Origin: Lycium barbarum
Taxonomy: Eukaryota > Streptophyta > Magnoliopsida > Solanales > Solanaceae
Assembly (NCBI RefSeq): GCF_019175385.1
Contig: NC_083340.1
Location: forward strand, 12,536,336 to 12,600,335
DNA: 64,000 nt
Reading direction: 5' to 3'
In this document: piece by piece, positions 20,482-33,400 of the stretch
Numbering within the stretch: position 1 is the first letter of the stretch
How the letters are laid out: every line of letters begins with the position of its first letter
Program-made: the position numbers and the translations under genes
Notes under the pieces: model-generated
Database searches by the model: none
Seen by the model: the letters and a program-made list of their open reading frames with translations, nothing else
What the model was told of the DNA's origin: nothing

Positions 20482-22485
20482 TCACCTTTCACTCTGGCAT
20501 TTGATGTGGGCTCCCATCTCACTCAACATGGAATGCATCATAATTCTCTTGTGTACTGAAACATTTTCTGGAAAACACCACATCTCCGAGTTTGAAAATT
20601 GTACTAGGCTAGATCCTGATTCCTTTCTAATTCCATTTACAACCATCATTTTTCTTACCTTCTCCACGTCATCCCATCTCTCTTGTGCAGCATATATGTT
20701 GGATAGAAGCACATAGGATCCAATATCCTCTGGATCCCTCTCAACCAATCTCCTGGCGACAATCTCACCAAGTTCCAGATTTGAGTGGGTCTTGCAAGCT
20801 GAAAGCAGAGCTCCCCATAATGTAGGCCCGGAGTCCATAGGCATATTCTTGATGAGGTCTTCAGAATCTCTCATCAAACCAGCCCGCCCAAGAAGATCAA
20901 TCATGCAGCCGTAGTGCTCAACTCTAGGCTCTATTCTATAAACTCTAGTCATCACATTAAAATACCACCACCCCTCTAATACCATCCCTGAATGAGTACA
21001 CGCACTTAGAACACAAATGAACGTAGCATCATTAGGTGTCACTCCACTTTTTTCCATCTCCAAGAATGTTTCAAGTGCTGCCTCGCCGTGCCCGTGGGTC
21101 CCATAAGCCATGATCATAGAGTTCCACGAGACAACACTTTTCTCTAGCATCCCAGCAAACACCTCCTTCGCCAAATCCATCTCACCACACTTAGCATACA
21201 TTGTCAATAGGGAAGTCGAAAGCAACATGTCAGGCTTAATCCTCCCGCTATATCTTATATAAGAATGTATCCACTTTCCTCGATCAAGTTTCCCTAAATG
21301 TGCACAAGCAGTCAAAACACTCATAAGGATAGCCTCATTTGGCTGAATATCTCTTCCTTGCATCATTATATCAAACAATCCCAAACATCCCGTGTAGTCC
21401 TTCAAACGCACATAAAGTGCCATTAAAATATTCCAAGAAACTACATTCCGATAATCCATCTGCTCAAAAAGAGCACGGGCAGCTACTACATTTCCAATCT
21501 TAGCATATCCATCAAGCAAACAATTCCAAGAAACAATATCCCTCGAAGGCATATCCATAAACAGTAAATTTGCTTCCTCCATATCTCCAATCCCCACATA
21601 TCCAGATAACATGGAATTCCAACTAAAAACATCCCTTTCAGGCATTACATCAAAAACACAACGCGCAAGCTCCACTTCTCCATTTTTCACATACCCATCA
21701 ATCATACTATTCCAAGTCACCAAATCTGAGTCAGAACTTAAATCAAACACCTTCCTTGCATCATCAATCCGACAACAAACCGAATACATATGAATCAAAA
21801 CATTCCTATTATACAAATCCAACTCAAACCCACATTTCACAACATGGGCATGAATCTTTTTCCCTTCATTTACCATACCTAAATCAGCACAAGCCTTAAC
21901 CAATATAGGAAACGTGTAATGATTCGTAAAGATCCCATTTTTAACCATTTTATCAAAGTAAAACAACAAAGCTTTTTCTGGTTCATCAAAACTCACAAAT
22001 CTTTTCATAATTAAATTACAAATAAAAGCATCTGGGTTTTCAAGATTTTCAAAAATCTTTAAAGCATGACCAAAAGTAGGTTCTAAAGAGCAAAGTTTCT
22101 TTATAACTCGACCTGCTGCTAAAGGGTGTTGAAAAATGCCTAAAACAACTAGTTGTGCATGTATTTGATTAAATTGACTTAAATTTGGGGTGCAAGAATC
22201 TAATATGCGTAAAATGGGGTGGCTCAAATTCAATATATGTGCACCATTGTTGTATAAAGATTCAGTGTTATTATGATCAGACCAGAGTTTTGGAGTGGGT
22301 TTTGAAAGGTTTATTTGGGTTTTGATGAACTTGTTAACACATTCTGAAGAAAGGGAAAGGGATTGTTTTGAATGTTTGAATCTAACGGCCATGTTTTCTT
22401 CCGCGAGTATTGGCAGGCACTGGAATGTTGACAACACTGAAGGAATACGTGCTTGGTGGAGAAAAAATACGCAGTCTTTATTCAA
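20482..22485 (-). CDS. PLS-class pentatricopeptide repeat protein, E/E+ subgroup
   Basis: A single uninterrupted frame encodes 667 residues. A second in-frame ATG at 22392 (MAVRFKHSK) would give 636 residues, and either could be the start. PPR proteins bind organellar RNA in a sequence-specific way and act in editing, splicing or stability. Typical PPR signatures run from about residue 150 to 540, for example DLVTWNSMIDGYVKNGEVEL, DVFSWNSMLSGYVGIGDMEE, DIVSWNCLLDGYAKIGNVVA and HYGCMIDLLGRAGL. The E motif spans about residues 555-615 (TLWGALLSACKTHSNLELGE, YVLLSNIYAAQERWDDV). The E+ motif follows (GIRKESGSSLVQ). There is no DYW deaminase domain, so an editing role would need a partner supplying it. 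Mitochondrial or plastid targeting is expected but not proven. It is intron-less, as usual for this family. Confidence 0.93.
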   Translation of the reverse strand: MNKDCVFFLHQARIPSVLSTFQCLPILAEENMAVRFKHSKQSLSLSSECVNKFIKTQINLSKPTPKLWSDHNNTESLYNNGAHILNLSHPILRILDSCTPNLSQFNQIHAQLVVLGIFQHPLAAGRVIKKLCSLEPTFGHALKIFENLENPDAFICNLIMKRFVSFDEPEKALLFYFDKMVKNGIFTNHYTFPILVKACADLGMVNEGKKIHAHVVKCGFELDLYNRNVLIHMYSVCCRIDDARKVFDLSSDSDLVTWNSMIDGYVKNGEVELARCVFDVMPERDVFSWNSMLSGYVGIGDMEEANLLFMDMPSRDIVSWNCLLDGYAKIGNVVAARALFEQMDYRNVVSWNILMALYVRLKDYTGCLGLFDIMMQGRDIQPNEAILMSVLTACAHLGKLDRGKWIHSYIRYSGRIKPDMLLSTSLLTMYAKCGEMDLAKEVFAGMLEKSVVSWNSMIMAYGTHGHGEAALETFLEMEKSGVTPNDATFICVLSACTHSGMVLEGWWYFNVMTRVYRIEPRVEHYGCMIDLLGRAGLMRDSEDLIKNMPMDSGPTLWGALLSACKTHSNLELGEIVARRLVERDPEDIGSYVLLSNIYAAQERWDDVEKVRKMMVVNGIRKESGSSLVQFSNSEMWCFPENVSVHKRIMMHSMLSEMGAHIKCQSER

Positions 22486-23516
22486 CTTATGGAAAAAGTA
22501 TCCTATAGTTTTGCCGACTATTATAGTCTTATTAGATTATAATTCTTGTGCTAATGTATTCCAACTGTGAGCTGGAATAAAACAATCTGAATAAGGTGGA
22601 TATGCCGGAGGATAATATTTATATCATCAATCAAATATAGTATAAATTTAATTTCAAATGTAATCCTGAAATATTTCACCTTATCCCCGTACCAAACGAG
22701 CCCGTAGAGTTATTGGTTTATTTTAGTTTTAGTCGTGGATATTAAGCAAAACATATTTGAATTTCAAATAAACAAAGTGAGTATTTTAGTGTAGCTTACA
22801 TTTTACTTTTGTTGGTTGTACCTCAATCCTAGTAAAAAAATTCTCTACTCAGTTAAGTGTACATTTCTTTTTTTTTGAAAAAGAGAACAAATTCTAGTTT
22901 GGACTCAATTCAATATTCCATATAATTTCTTTCAAATTCATTAAAATTTCATCAGGATTCTAATGCTCGTTAAGGTAGAATATTCATTTTCAGATTTTAC
23001 ACGTGTAATACATGTTCGCATCGCAATGCCTATTGTAACAACTTGGCCTTTCATAAGTGGAGATGGAATAAAGCATTCACAATAAAAGTGTACAGACACA
23101 CACTGATTGTACAAACGTCGGATAAGGTATTAAAATAAAAAATGCTGACAACTTTAAAAGCGCCAATTTATTCGGTTAGAAGGCAACTGCCAAAATTCAG
23201 AAATCACGCTCGAGCAATGTCACTCCAAGTCTGGCAAATGCTGATCCCAGCTAGGATCAGCCTCAATCTAATAGTCGAAACCAAGCTCTGGAAAGAAAAT
23301 ACGATGAGGCCAAGGTCTCGATCTGAAGCAATTTTACCAGGCGAATATCCGATGTTCTATTTTAAGGAACCAAGGGGCTTTCGGGAACAGTATGTGGATT
23401 TCACTTCTGCATTTTATTTTGTTAAACTGCTTTGATGTGTGTTACTGGAGCCTATGTTATGTCTGCTACTTTTGTATTTTACTTTTTAAACTACTTCAAC
23501 ATGTGTTACTTGAGCA
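22486..23516. other. Intergenic DNA upstream of the PPR gene
   Basis: Includes the presumed PPR promoter side. A somewhat GC-richer stretch near 23150-23420 is open in one frame, but the translation resembles no family I know. Confidence 0.5.
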
Positions 23517-23621
23517 GAGGTCTTTCGGAAACAGCATCCCTACCACCACAAGGTAGGGGTGCGTACACTCTACCCTCCTCAGATCCACATGCGGGATTAC
23601 ACTGGTTATGTTGTTGTTGTT
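23517..23621 (+). mobile_element. TS-type SINE, 3' part
   Basis: Contains GGTCTTTCGGAAACAGC, GGTAGGGGTGCGTACACTCT, ACCCTCCTCAGATCCACATG, GGGATTACACTGG and a tail of GTTGTTGTTGTT. These are hallmarks of the Solanaceae TS SINE. The tRNA-like head is missing. Confidence 0.85.
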
Positions 23622-24122
23622 CTACTTTAAGGAACCGAACAGATAAGTTTAATTAATGAGATCAATGGCCAGGTAATTGAAGCAAGACAACTTCTAAAAC
23701 ATCGAAATTCAACGAATCAGCATAGCTTATGACACTTTTTCAGTGAAACTAACAACTTGCTCTGTGGGGAAGATCTGAACGTTCAACCTAGTCACCAGGG
23801 CAATTCAACCAATCGAGAATGTATCACTTCACTAAAAGAGTCATTACTAAGACACAATTAAGAGGGAACCTTTTTTACATTGCAAACGGGTACACAAGTG
23901 AGATAACCTGACTGCAGCATTCATCGAACAGGGCAAGTACAGAAAGAGATGTAGAAAATCAGAGTCTCACCCTTAACATTTTAAATAGTTTCTGAATCCA
24001 ACAGCACAATGAAAAACTAACAAAGAAATCAACAAAATACCTAACTAACCTAATCAGAAACATTTCTAACCGAACATCTCCAGTCCCCATCCTGGCGTGG
24101 TTGTAATACATTTCTTCTCCAT
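23622..24122 (-). other. Downstream flank of the SUA-like gene
   Basis: No coding sequence. The part next to 24122 is likely the SUA 3' UTR on the minus strand. Confidence 0.5.
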
Positions 24123-27100
24123 TTATGACATCTCTCTGAACCTAGCTATAGCCTTTTTTTGTATGAGTGTCTTGTAACTGTCACCAGACTGTACTTCAAG
24201 GGTTGGGTCCACCACCTTCTTGGGCTGACTTCCCAGTCCGGCTCTATGTCCAGTGCTTTGAGCTTGGACTGGCTCTACCATACCACTTCCATCCTTCCCC
24301 AATCCCTGAATTCATAACAATAAAAGACACCAAAAAAAAATTCCCGAAATACAGTCAGGCTTCGCCATACGAGAAAGGAACACCAATTTGCCACTCTACA
24401 GCCTGGGAATCACGAACTTATACAAGGACACACAAATTGCAGTGTCCATCCACATTCTTTTTTGAGAGGAAAAAAGGTTGTAAACCATGATAAACAGGAT
24501 CGGACTGATGCAATCAATATAACTTTTTTTCTAAAACTCAGTAAAACCAATATAAGCGTATTAGTTGGAATCCATTTTTTATCAAGAATAGTTGAGATCC
24601 ATATAGGGCACAAGGGAAGAACTAGATCTATATAGGTGATACCATATTGTTGGGATACATTTTACACATGTTAGCATGTTTTCTAGGAGCATTTTGGTCT
24701 TGTAAGAGATTTCTAGGCTCAGACAGAACTTCTAGTGCTTGCTGTTGTATTTTTTAATTTTATTTTATATAATATTAGAGTGCGATGAATCTTAAATGGA
24801 GTGTTATGCACATTGCGGATCCATAAAGCAAGGCCGACCAAACATGCTTGGGGTTGAGCCATAGTTATTGTTGTTGTAATTAATAAAAGCCTTATTGACA
24901 ACATTTTCCAGGGATCATATAGAAATGAAGTCTATGAAAGTTTTAGGTAAGAAATGATACCAAGCCCTCCTGCCATCCCATGTTGCGGAGCATACGATTG
25001 CCCACATTACTCTCATCGATAGCCCTGTCAGCACTGATAACCTCAAAGCTCTGACTATTTGCTTCCGCACTACGTCCACCTCCAACACCGGGCGGGAAAG
25101 GAGTTGGATCAAAAACACCTCTTCTGGATGTTGAATCCCGATCTTGAAGCCCAGCAATAATAGAAAACAAATTTTCTCACAAGTTAATACACATCCAAAC
25201 AAATCTAGCACCACCATTGGAATCTTCATTTTTTTGAAGTTTTCCAACTAAGGAAGGTCTGGGCTTATGGAAAAGTTTTTGACCATGGAAGAATTACATC
25301 CTATAATAGCAACGAAGATACACACTCACGAAACCCATAATACATTTGAAACCAGGAGAAGAGAGGAGGAGAGAATAGATACAAAACTGAGAAGACTTCA
25401 AAACAAGCTGCATTAGCCCAAAATGTTCTATAAAATCTTACTTGAATCTCCATGATCTGATGCATCATCTCCAAAAGCTGAAGATGAACCATATAAGCTC
25501 CTCCTCTCAGCAGCACGATCTCGGTATGTAGTTTGAGACTGTTCCTTGATAGACGGAGGAGGCTGTGATGGCATCTCTGAGAACCTTCTTTTACTACCAG
25601 ATGGTACTGGGGGTGTATACGCACCCAATGCAGATGCATCAGTCCTAAAGGGTGCTGCAGTGGCATCTGCATTTGTTAATGAAGATGGACCTGAGGTTGG
25701 TGGCATGGAGTGTGACGTGGGTGCACTTCCAGATGATCCTGTATATAGAGTATCTGATTTCACCACCCCTAAACCAGAACCTCTTATGACACCCTTTAGA
25801 GTGCCCCCAGAGCTGTTAGTCAGAGACCTAGGCCTATCCTGAGACTCAGAACTCACAGATTGAAAAGTTGAGCTTCCTACAAGTCCTGAATTGGCTGTAG
25901 GATTCTCTCTAGTCGTCAAGGTCTCAGCTTTTAACTTAGCCTTTGCAGTGGGTCCTACTGAGTTAGATCTGTCTTCACCCGCGGTCTGGTTGTCTTCAAG
26001 CGCCACACGGGGGGCTTGACCTTCATGACTTCTTTGCTTCCACATTGACAATACATTACTCATTTTCTTCTTATTGGCAAGGATACTGCTTTTCGACGCA
26101 AGTTTTATCTCTTTTGCCCTCTCCTTCTCTTTCTTTTCAGCAGCTATTGCTGCAGAGGCAGCAGCCTGGATAGCGTCCGGTAGTGAGGCAGCCTTCTCAC
26201 CAGCTATTGTAGAAGCTGGTGCAGATATAACGACTTTCTTAGTGTTTGAGCCATCTGATGACTTGGCAGTTTCAGTTGGTCCTGCTGCTGCTTTGCTTTC
26301 ATTCTGATTTGTGCAGGGTACATATTGCTGAGTCTTCTGATCATAAGAATACCAGAGTCCATTGTTACCGTCATAATACAACCCTGCAAAGCAACAGTAA
26401 TTGCAATAGTGTCATCTTCTACCTACCTGTAATTATGTCCTAGGGTTTATCAAGGCCTTTCATAATCCAGCTACCAAGGCATATTCTAACATGAGAATAA
26501 GAGAATCAATGAAAGATGAAACAGAAGTAGAAAAATAGCTCTGAGTATAATTAACATAATTGCAGTAATACATCTCATAAAGATAGGCCCAACAAGACTA
26601 CCCGATCGAACACAAACCTATTGAAAGAATCAAACCTAGCACACCCTTAAAAAACTAGGCATTTCAATAATATTTGGTTGAAGTTGAAAAAAAAAAGTAT
26701 TTGAAAGTTGAAATTGTGTGGGGACATAAATTTCACTAAGAAAATCGTTGAAGTACGGCGAGTAAAAACCAATATTGCACTTGAAATACTCCTGAAATAA
26801 GTTTTCAACATGCCACCAGTATTTGAACTTACAAAGTTCAATATTTGCAAATAATGAGAAATTCTCCTTAAAGTTGGAATTAGTAAATTATTTGACTCAG
26901 AATTTTAAGACAGCTGGGGCAAAACACAGTTAAAGTCATCATTATTACCCCTATTTCCATTGATCATAGTATAGATCCTCATAAAAAAGCCAAAAAAATG
27001 TGGAACAGTTCTTTTCCTGCAATGTGACGATTTTGAGATGGATGACCTTTCACACTTTGAAGCTTACCAACAAGCGAGCAAAGGGGCACACATGTGAATG

Positions 27101-30100
27101 CCATTACAGTTCCGTAGCAATTTCCAGACCAAATATAAATGTACTGGACAGTAATCTCTAATTGTTAAGAAGTAAAATAAAGACCTCTATCCTGACGTCT
27201 TCAAGAGAAGAAACAGGCATAAAAATTGAACTAACTTCTTACACTCTCAGGAGTCAACTTGACGGACATCGAGATCTACAATTTATCTACTAAATGGACC
27301 TTTGAAGTATCCCTTAGACTGCGATCCAACCCCATGGTACCCAAAAGGCACAAGACGTGAGCAGACAGAGTATATAGATGATCCAGTTTCTGTTATAGAC
27401 ATACTAGGGTCCTTATGAGACGATATAGTCCTTAGTGGGTTTGTCTCTAGTTTATACTTTTGGTTCGGATCCATTTATGTAAACACTTCATTTTGGTTTC
27501 TTTGGTTTCCAACATCATTTTGGTTTCCAACACAAATGTGTTGATGATTTAATATACTCTGTCACCTTGTCAAAAAAAAAAAAAAAAAAATTCTACCATT
27601 TCATGTTAGTTTAAATATCATCAGCTAATGAAGCGTGCTTAACCAGACTCGGTTTTACAATACAAAGAGGACGGTGCTTTAACATAAACTGAAAACAAAC
27701 CTGTATTTCCATCATAATAAAAACCAGAAGCGGCGTCATAATAATACCCAGAGGCTTCATCCCAGACAAATCCAGATGATGGAGCAGAATTTTGACCAGC
27801 AACTTCTCCACTGTGCTCTTGTCCACCAGTAGACAACTTATCATCAGGATTATACTCTTTTGGTGCCCATCCAACAGCATCATACTAAAAGCACGGGGGA
27901 GGCATAATTAGACACGTCTCACTTGACCTTTGTGTATCCGACAATCATAAATGATCTAACATGCATCAATTATAGCATCTACACTCTTATATTGAAATAT
28001 GAACAGCTGTCTACATCCAATCAACGTAAACGCAAGCTGCAAACAACACAACGCCTAGGACACTCAAAGCTCTTTCTTTGCAGCAACAGTCTCCCTGTCA
28101 CACCCCACCCCCACCCTGCTGTTGAAGAGAACAAAATAAATAAAAAGAACCATTCTATATGGATTAAAAACAAGAGTAGCAGCTTTTACTCCCATATATT
28201 CCAAATGATATCCCCCCGCCCCAAATGGGGAAGCACAGCCCAGTGTCAGCTTAACGACGTGAGATTAATGAAGATGATTTGTAATAGCACAGTAATTCTA
28301 CTGATCTGGAGAAAATACCCAAAGAGCGAATACAATATGGAAGTCTTCAATATATTTGAGAAATGGATGAATGATGTTTCTAAATTTGGGAAATGGATGA
28401 ATTTGAATGATACACTAATCAATTGCACGAGATGTGGTTTAATCAACTTACAACAATTTAGAAGAGCTACGAAGCAGGTATGAACGGAATGCATTCACCC
28501 AACAACAACATACCCAGTGTAATCCCACAAGTGGGGTCCGGGGAGGGTAGAGCGTACGCAAACCTTACCCCTACCATGGGAGGTAGAGAGGTACTTTCCG
28601 ATAGACCCTCGGTTCAAAACAACGCAAACCGAAGCAGTCCGTAAAAAGAAATAACAGAACGCATTCACCCATTCAAACTAAAATTACTTGTTCAAGACCG
28701 GTATCTGCGGGCAGAAATAGGCAACAAAAGTTCATCTCTGACAAGGAACCTGCTAGTACAAAAAACAAAGAACAAAGCTATAACCAAGTCAAAGGGGAAG
28801 AGAACCTGTTGAGCAAAAGTTGCTGCTTCAATAGCAGCAGCAGCAAGGCTACTAGCCTGAGAACCACTTGATCCCGGTCCTAGGATGCTTTTTGCATACG
28901 CAACTCTAAGAATCTGCCCATTCTTCTCTAAAGTTGTCCCATTTGTTGCTTCAAGAGCTTTAGTAGCTTCCTCCACCTGAAATAGATGAAAATAGCACAA
29001 TTAAGATAAACATTTTTCGCCCAAAAAAAGGGTAAAGCTCCTGGTACCAACTTCATTCAATTGCTTATTAACAAATACAGATTAACAACTTAAAGCAGCA
29101 AGCCGCTAAGCAATGCAGAAAATAGAAATATTATACATGACAATTACAAAATACAATATGATGAGAAACATGAACCCACCTTTATATGTTGTTAACTTTT
29201 GTGAATGAAATCCATACTCATGAAAAATACGGCAAAAATCGGGGAATACATAAATTACTCCCTAAACTTGTCCTAAACACCCACTTGCACACCTAAACTC
29301 GGTAGGCGTCCCCTTACCCCTCTTGTTCGGAGTGATATTAAGACCGCCCTAAGCTGCCACGTGGCAAAGGCAGTGAAGCTCACATCCTGTCAGGCATGTG
29401 AAGAACATCTAAGACATTAGAACTATATTTTCTTTGCCACTGGCAAGGGGTGATTTCCTTATTATTCTTTTTCCTTACATGCACGTGCCAGCAATAAGTG
29501 CTTTAATGTCATTTTACTTTTCTTACTTCTACACCCAATCACACACTATTCTCTCACACTAACGATCTGCTTTAATGTCATTTTACTTTTCTTACTTCTA
29601 CACCTAATCACACACTGTTCTCTCTCACTAACGATCTGTTTAAAATGTTAAATCATTTAGCTCTTGTTTTCCCAAAAAAAATTCCAGTCCAACCAACTGC
29701 CACTTCATCATTAACTTCACTTTATAAATTGCACTCGGAATCCCACATTCGAACATAAACTGTCCATTAGAATCTAGGATCACTTCAGAGAAACTAACAA
29801 ACGAAACAAAATCACATTACGAATGGCTTCTTCTCTCTTGCTGTGTTTTGCTTACCCTCCCACTACTCTAGCTCACCATAGAGCCCCCATGGTCTTGCTT
29901 GTGCTGTGCACGCTCACCAGAAGCATACTCATTTGCCCACCGTGATATTCAATAACAAAACACTACTGGTGATGTGATTCATCAATATCAGATTATTCTC
30001 AATTTCCAACAGCATTAAATGTTCAGTCAGTCTTGCATATGAAAGATAATCTCCACCGGGCAGGTTGGCGGAAATCGACTGTGGTGGCATAAGTGGAATT

Positions 30101-30379
30101 TCCATCAGTTTTATGTTTGCTTTGCTCTTAGCATTTTGGAATTTTTTCGTCGTCACACACTCAGCTTCCTTTCTAAATGAAACTTCATTTGCCCAACATA
30201 ATTGGAAAAAAGAAAGAGAATGGATCATTTTGCCCAGCGTAAACAGATGGACGATATATGAAGCACAGACAGAAGCTCTTAAAGGAGGAAAGATCACAAC
30301 AGTGAAAAGGTGACAGAGAAAGAAGGAAGTAGCGAGGAGGCAACAAAAACATACCCAGTGTATTCCCACAAGTGGGGTC

Positions 30380-30432
<53 letters not shown>

Positions 30433-33400
30433 GGTTTGGGAGATGTATGCAGACCTTACCCCTACCTTTGTGGGGTAGGGAGACGTATAAGAAAAAAAGT
30501 AAAAACAAAAAAACATAGAAATGACATATGACCGTGCAGGCAGCCCGGACTAAATCTGGTTGCGTCATTTTATTGGGGTCTTATTATCGCTTCAAACAAG
30601 AATGGAGGGGGACAACCATAAAGTTAAGGTGTAAGTGATTTTCCAGGCTAAGTTTAGGCAGTAATTTATGTCTTCCCAAAAAATATTGGCAGTCATCTTC
30701 CTAATCAGTAACATAATCTAGAAAAAGTAATTACACAAAAACTTCTCAAATTAGATATTAATATAAATTGTCCCATGGCCAACCAAAAAAGAAGGATGCC
30801 TACTCCTAGTTATGCTCCGTTCCATAGATGAATAATTAATTGCTCATTAACAACCAAAACTACACGCACCGAATAGAAGTGCACAAAAGCAAATCCCCTC
30901 GAGACGTGAGTGAACTTGTCTCTGACAAGACGAAGATCCTGCACATATTAAGTTGTTAGACACAGCTCGATGGGAGCAAGGAAACACACATGAACGGCAA
31001 AGATGGCTGAAAAAATATTTCACCTTAATAGGAGCATGTTTGGAAAATTCATAACGAAGCATTTCCTCATCTGCATTTTCATCTAATCCACGGACAACCA
31101 AGACATGTGTGGGACCTGATAACATATCAAATTAAGATCACTCCAAATATGCTACTGAAGTTCCCGTTTGAGGAACTGGGACTCCCTTGATCTGGATTAA
31201 GTGGGAAAAGCAACTCCAGTTCTATTTCTGAATCCTAGTATGGCAAGAACCTGATCATTAATTTTGGGATCAAGCTAATCCTGTAATGACCGTAAGCTGG
31301 ATTTGGCCCAAAGAATAAGGCCTCAAAGTTTCGAGTGCTGAGACCATATTTTGGTTCTCCTTTCCCAAAAGTAATTACCATCTTTGTAACTATTTCTCTT
31401 CCCATTTCTCTCTACCCTTCATTTTTTGGTATGGAAAGAAATATGGAAGAAAGACAAATGGACAAAACAATATAGAGGAGAGAGATGTGAAGAGAAACAG
31501 GTATAAAGATGGTAACTAGTTCCCAAATAACTAATAACACACCAAAACAAGATCAAGTGAAATCCTAAATTAACTTGAGCATTTTAAGAAACAAGAACTG
31601 AAACCAAATTAGATTATGCTGGAAATAAATTACTTTCAAGCTGAGTTGGATCCAATCTATTCCATACTTGGATGTTCCAAGTAGACCCTAGATAAGAGCT
31701 GAACATATCATATATTAATTACCTGCTTCACCTCTCCTCCCCAGAGTGCTAGAGTTGGATGATGCCATGTCTGCTGGAGGAGCATCATCTGTCCGTGGCT
31801 CATTACACTGTTTAAAAGAGGAGAAAACAGGATCACTTATGGCTATCACAAGATCAAGTCACGAAGAAACGTGTGTGAATTGGAGCTATATCATGTATCT
31901 ACGGCCAACTCAGCCAAGATATTCGTCAGACTGCAGATAATAAATTGTCTAATCGGTGTAAAGTAAAACAAAAACAAGCCTACCAAAGTATGCTGTTATA
32001 ATTTTGAACACAAATTACAGCATTCTTAACTCCAACTCTCTCTTTACAAGCCATGCATACAAGACAAATTTGCATCTATTAATTAAATCAGCATTAATAG
32101 CAAATGTAGTTCAGTCTTCCGTCAAGAAAAATAACATAAATGGACATCTTCAGTCTTGCGTTACTTCATTTCCATATCGCTTTGAATCTCTTAGCCGTAT
32201 CTGACCTCTTTTTATGTTTTTATTGAGTCGAGGGTCTCTCGGAAACAGCCATCCTACCTTGGTAGGAGTAAGGTCTGCGTACACTCTACCCTCCCCAGAC
32301 CCCACGTTGTGGGATTTCACTGGGTTGTTGTTGTTGTTGTTGGACATCTTCATATAAGATGTATAAACACAAAGGACAGGGGCTGTGATGATGCACAAAC
32401 AAGTGAAAACCTTGTGTTCTTAAAAAAAATACAATTGACCACAAACGGTGAAAATATCAAGAAGTTACCATCATCTAGGGGACAGGAAAAATAATAAAGA
32501 TGAGAAAGTTACCAACTTATTCCATTTACCCTTTGAGAGTCTCTTGAGTGTGCGAGTGTGTGTGTTTGTGCATGTCTTGGATAATGGATGACTTCGACCA
32601 AATTCAGAGCAAATTAAAACAACAATTTTTATTTTCATAAATTATTATTATTTATCGTCTTCTCCTATAGAATAGAACTTTAAGGTAATGAAGGGCTTTT
32701 ATCAACATAGTTTGTCAAATAACAAGGTACATTATAAAAGTAATATAAAAATAGGGCTACAAATAAGAACCTGGAAGCAAGATGTTCGCCGTGCAAAATT
32801 CACGCATCCACAGATGGTGCACATCCAATCAGATGGAACAGTGATGCTCCGATGGTGACCATGATTAGATCTTGAAGCACTGTCTAGACCACCAGGCCCT
32901 CCAGTTGGCTTGCTACTGCCAAACAAAGAAAAGTTTTCTTAGTTAAAACTTTGGAGTGCTAGCAAAACATATTAAGCAGAAACACCAAGAGTAATATCTA
33001 AAACTGCTGGTATACATGGTACTTCTACTACTAAGAAAACGAAAATTGCAGCTTGTCTAAAAATTGCAGAAAATAAACGATGAAAATAGCAGAGGAAGTT
33101 GAAGAAATATGAATTACTGTCCTGATTGGTCGGGGAATAGGTATAAAATAAAATTCAGAAGAAGTTGAATGGGGCCTAGTGGATATATATTTCTCTTATT
33201 TACTTGAAAGGAAGAGAAAAAATTGTGTTCTCACTTACTCCCATTTCCTTCCGTAGTCTCCAAAAAGAGTCAAAGTTCTATGGAAAAGAACAAAATGGAG
33301 GACTATGATATACCATGAAAGGAAGTGCGAGGAATGCCGTGAGAAGGCACACAAAAATAACAGTAACAGTCTAAAAGAAAATTACAGTCGTCCTATCCAA

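Larger units (their letters stand above)
29242..30677. mobile_element. 1.4-kb non-autonomous inverted-repeat transposon in a SUA intron
   Basis: The left end ACATAAATTACTCCCTAAAC near 29248 is mirrored by GTTTAGGCAGTAATTTATGT near 30652-30671. The TIRs extend inwards with lower identity over about 50 bp. The interior has no long real coding frame, but it contains a diverged tandem copy of CATTTTACTTTTCTTACTTC (near 29510 and 29578) and a TS SINE. A target duplication was not clear. It is likely Mutator-like or a related MITE, and the superfamily is not proven. Confidence 0.65.

Noticed and set aside
23142..23435. 97-codon frame in the intergenic region before SUA
   Set aside because: No family similarity that I can recognise and no intron or promoter signals; kept only as a note in the intergenic entry.
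27923..28483. 186-codon open frame on the plus strand
   Set aside because: It lies antisense in a SUA intron, has no domain, and its codon use looks random.
29929..30568. Open frames of 127-195 codons on the minus strand
   Set aside because: They run through a SINE, a G/T homopolymer and transposon interior inside a SUA intron. The translations are low complexity (PPPPPP, KKKK) and match no family.
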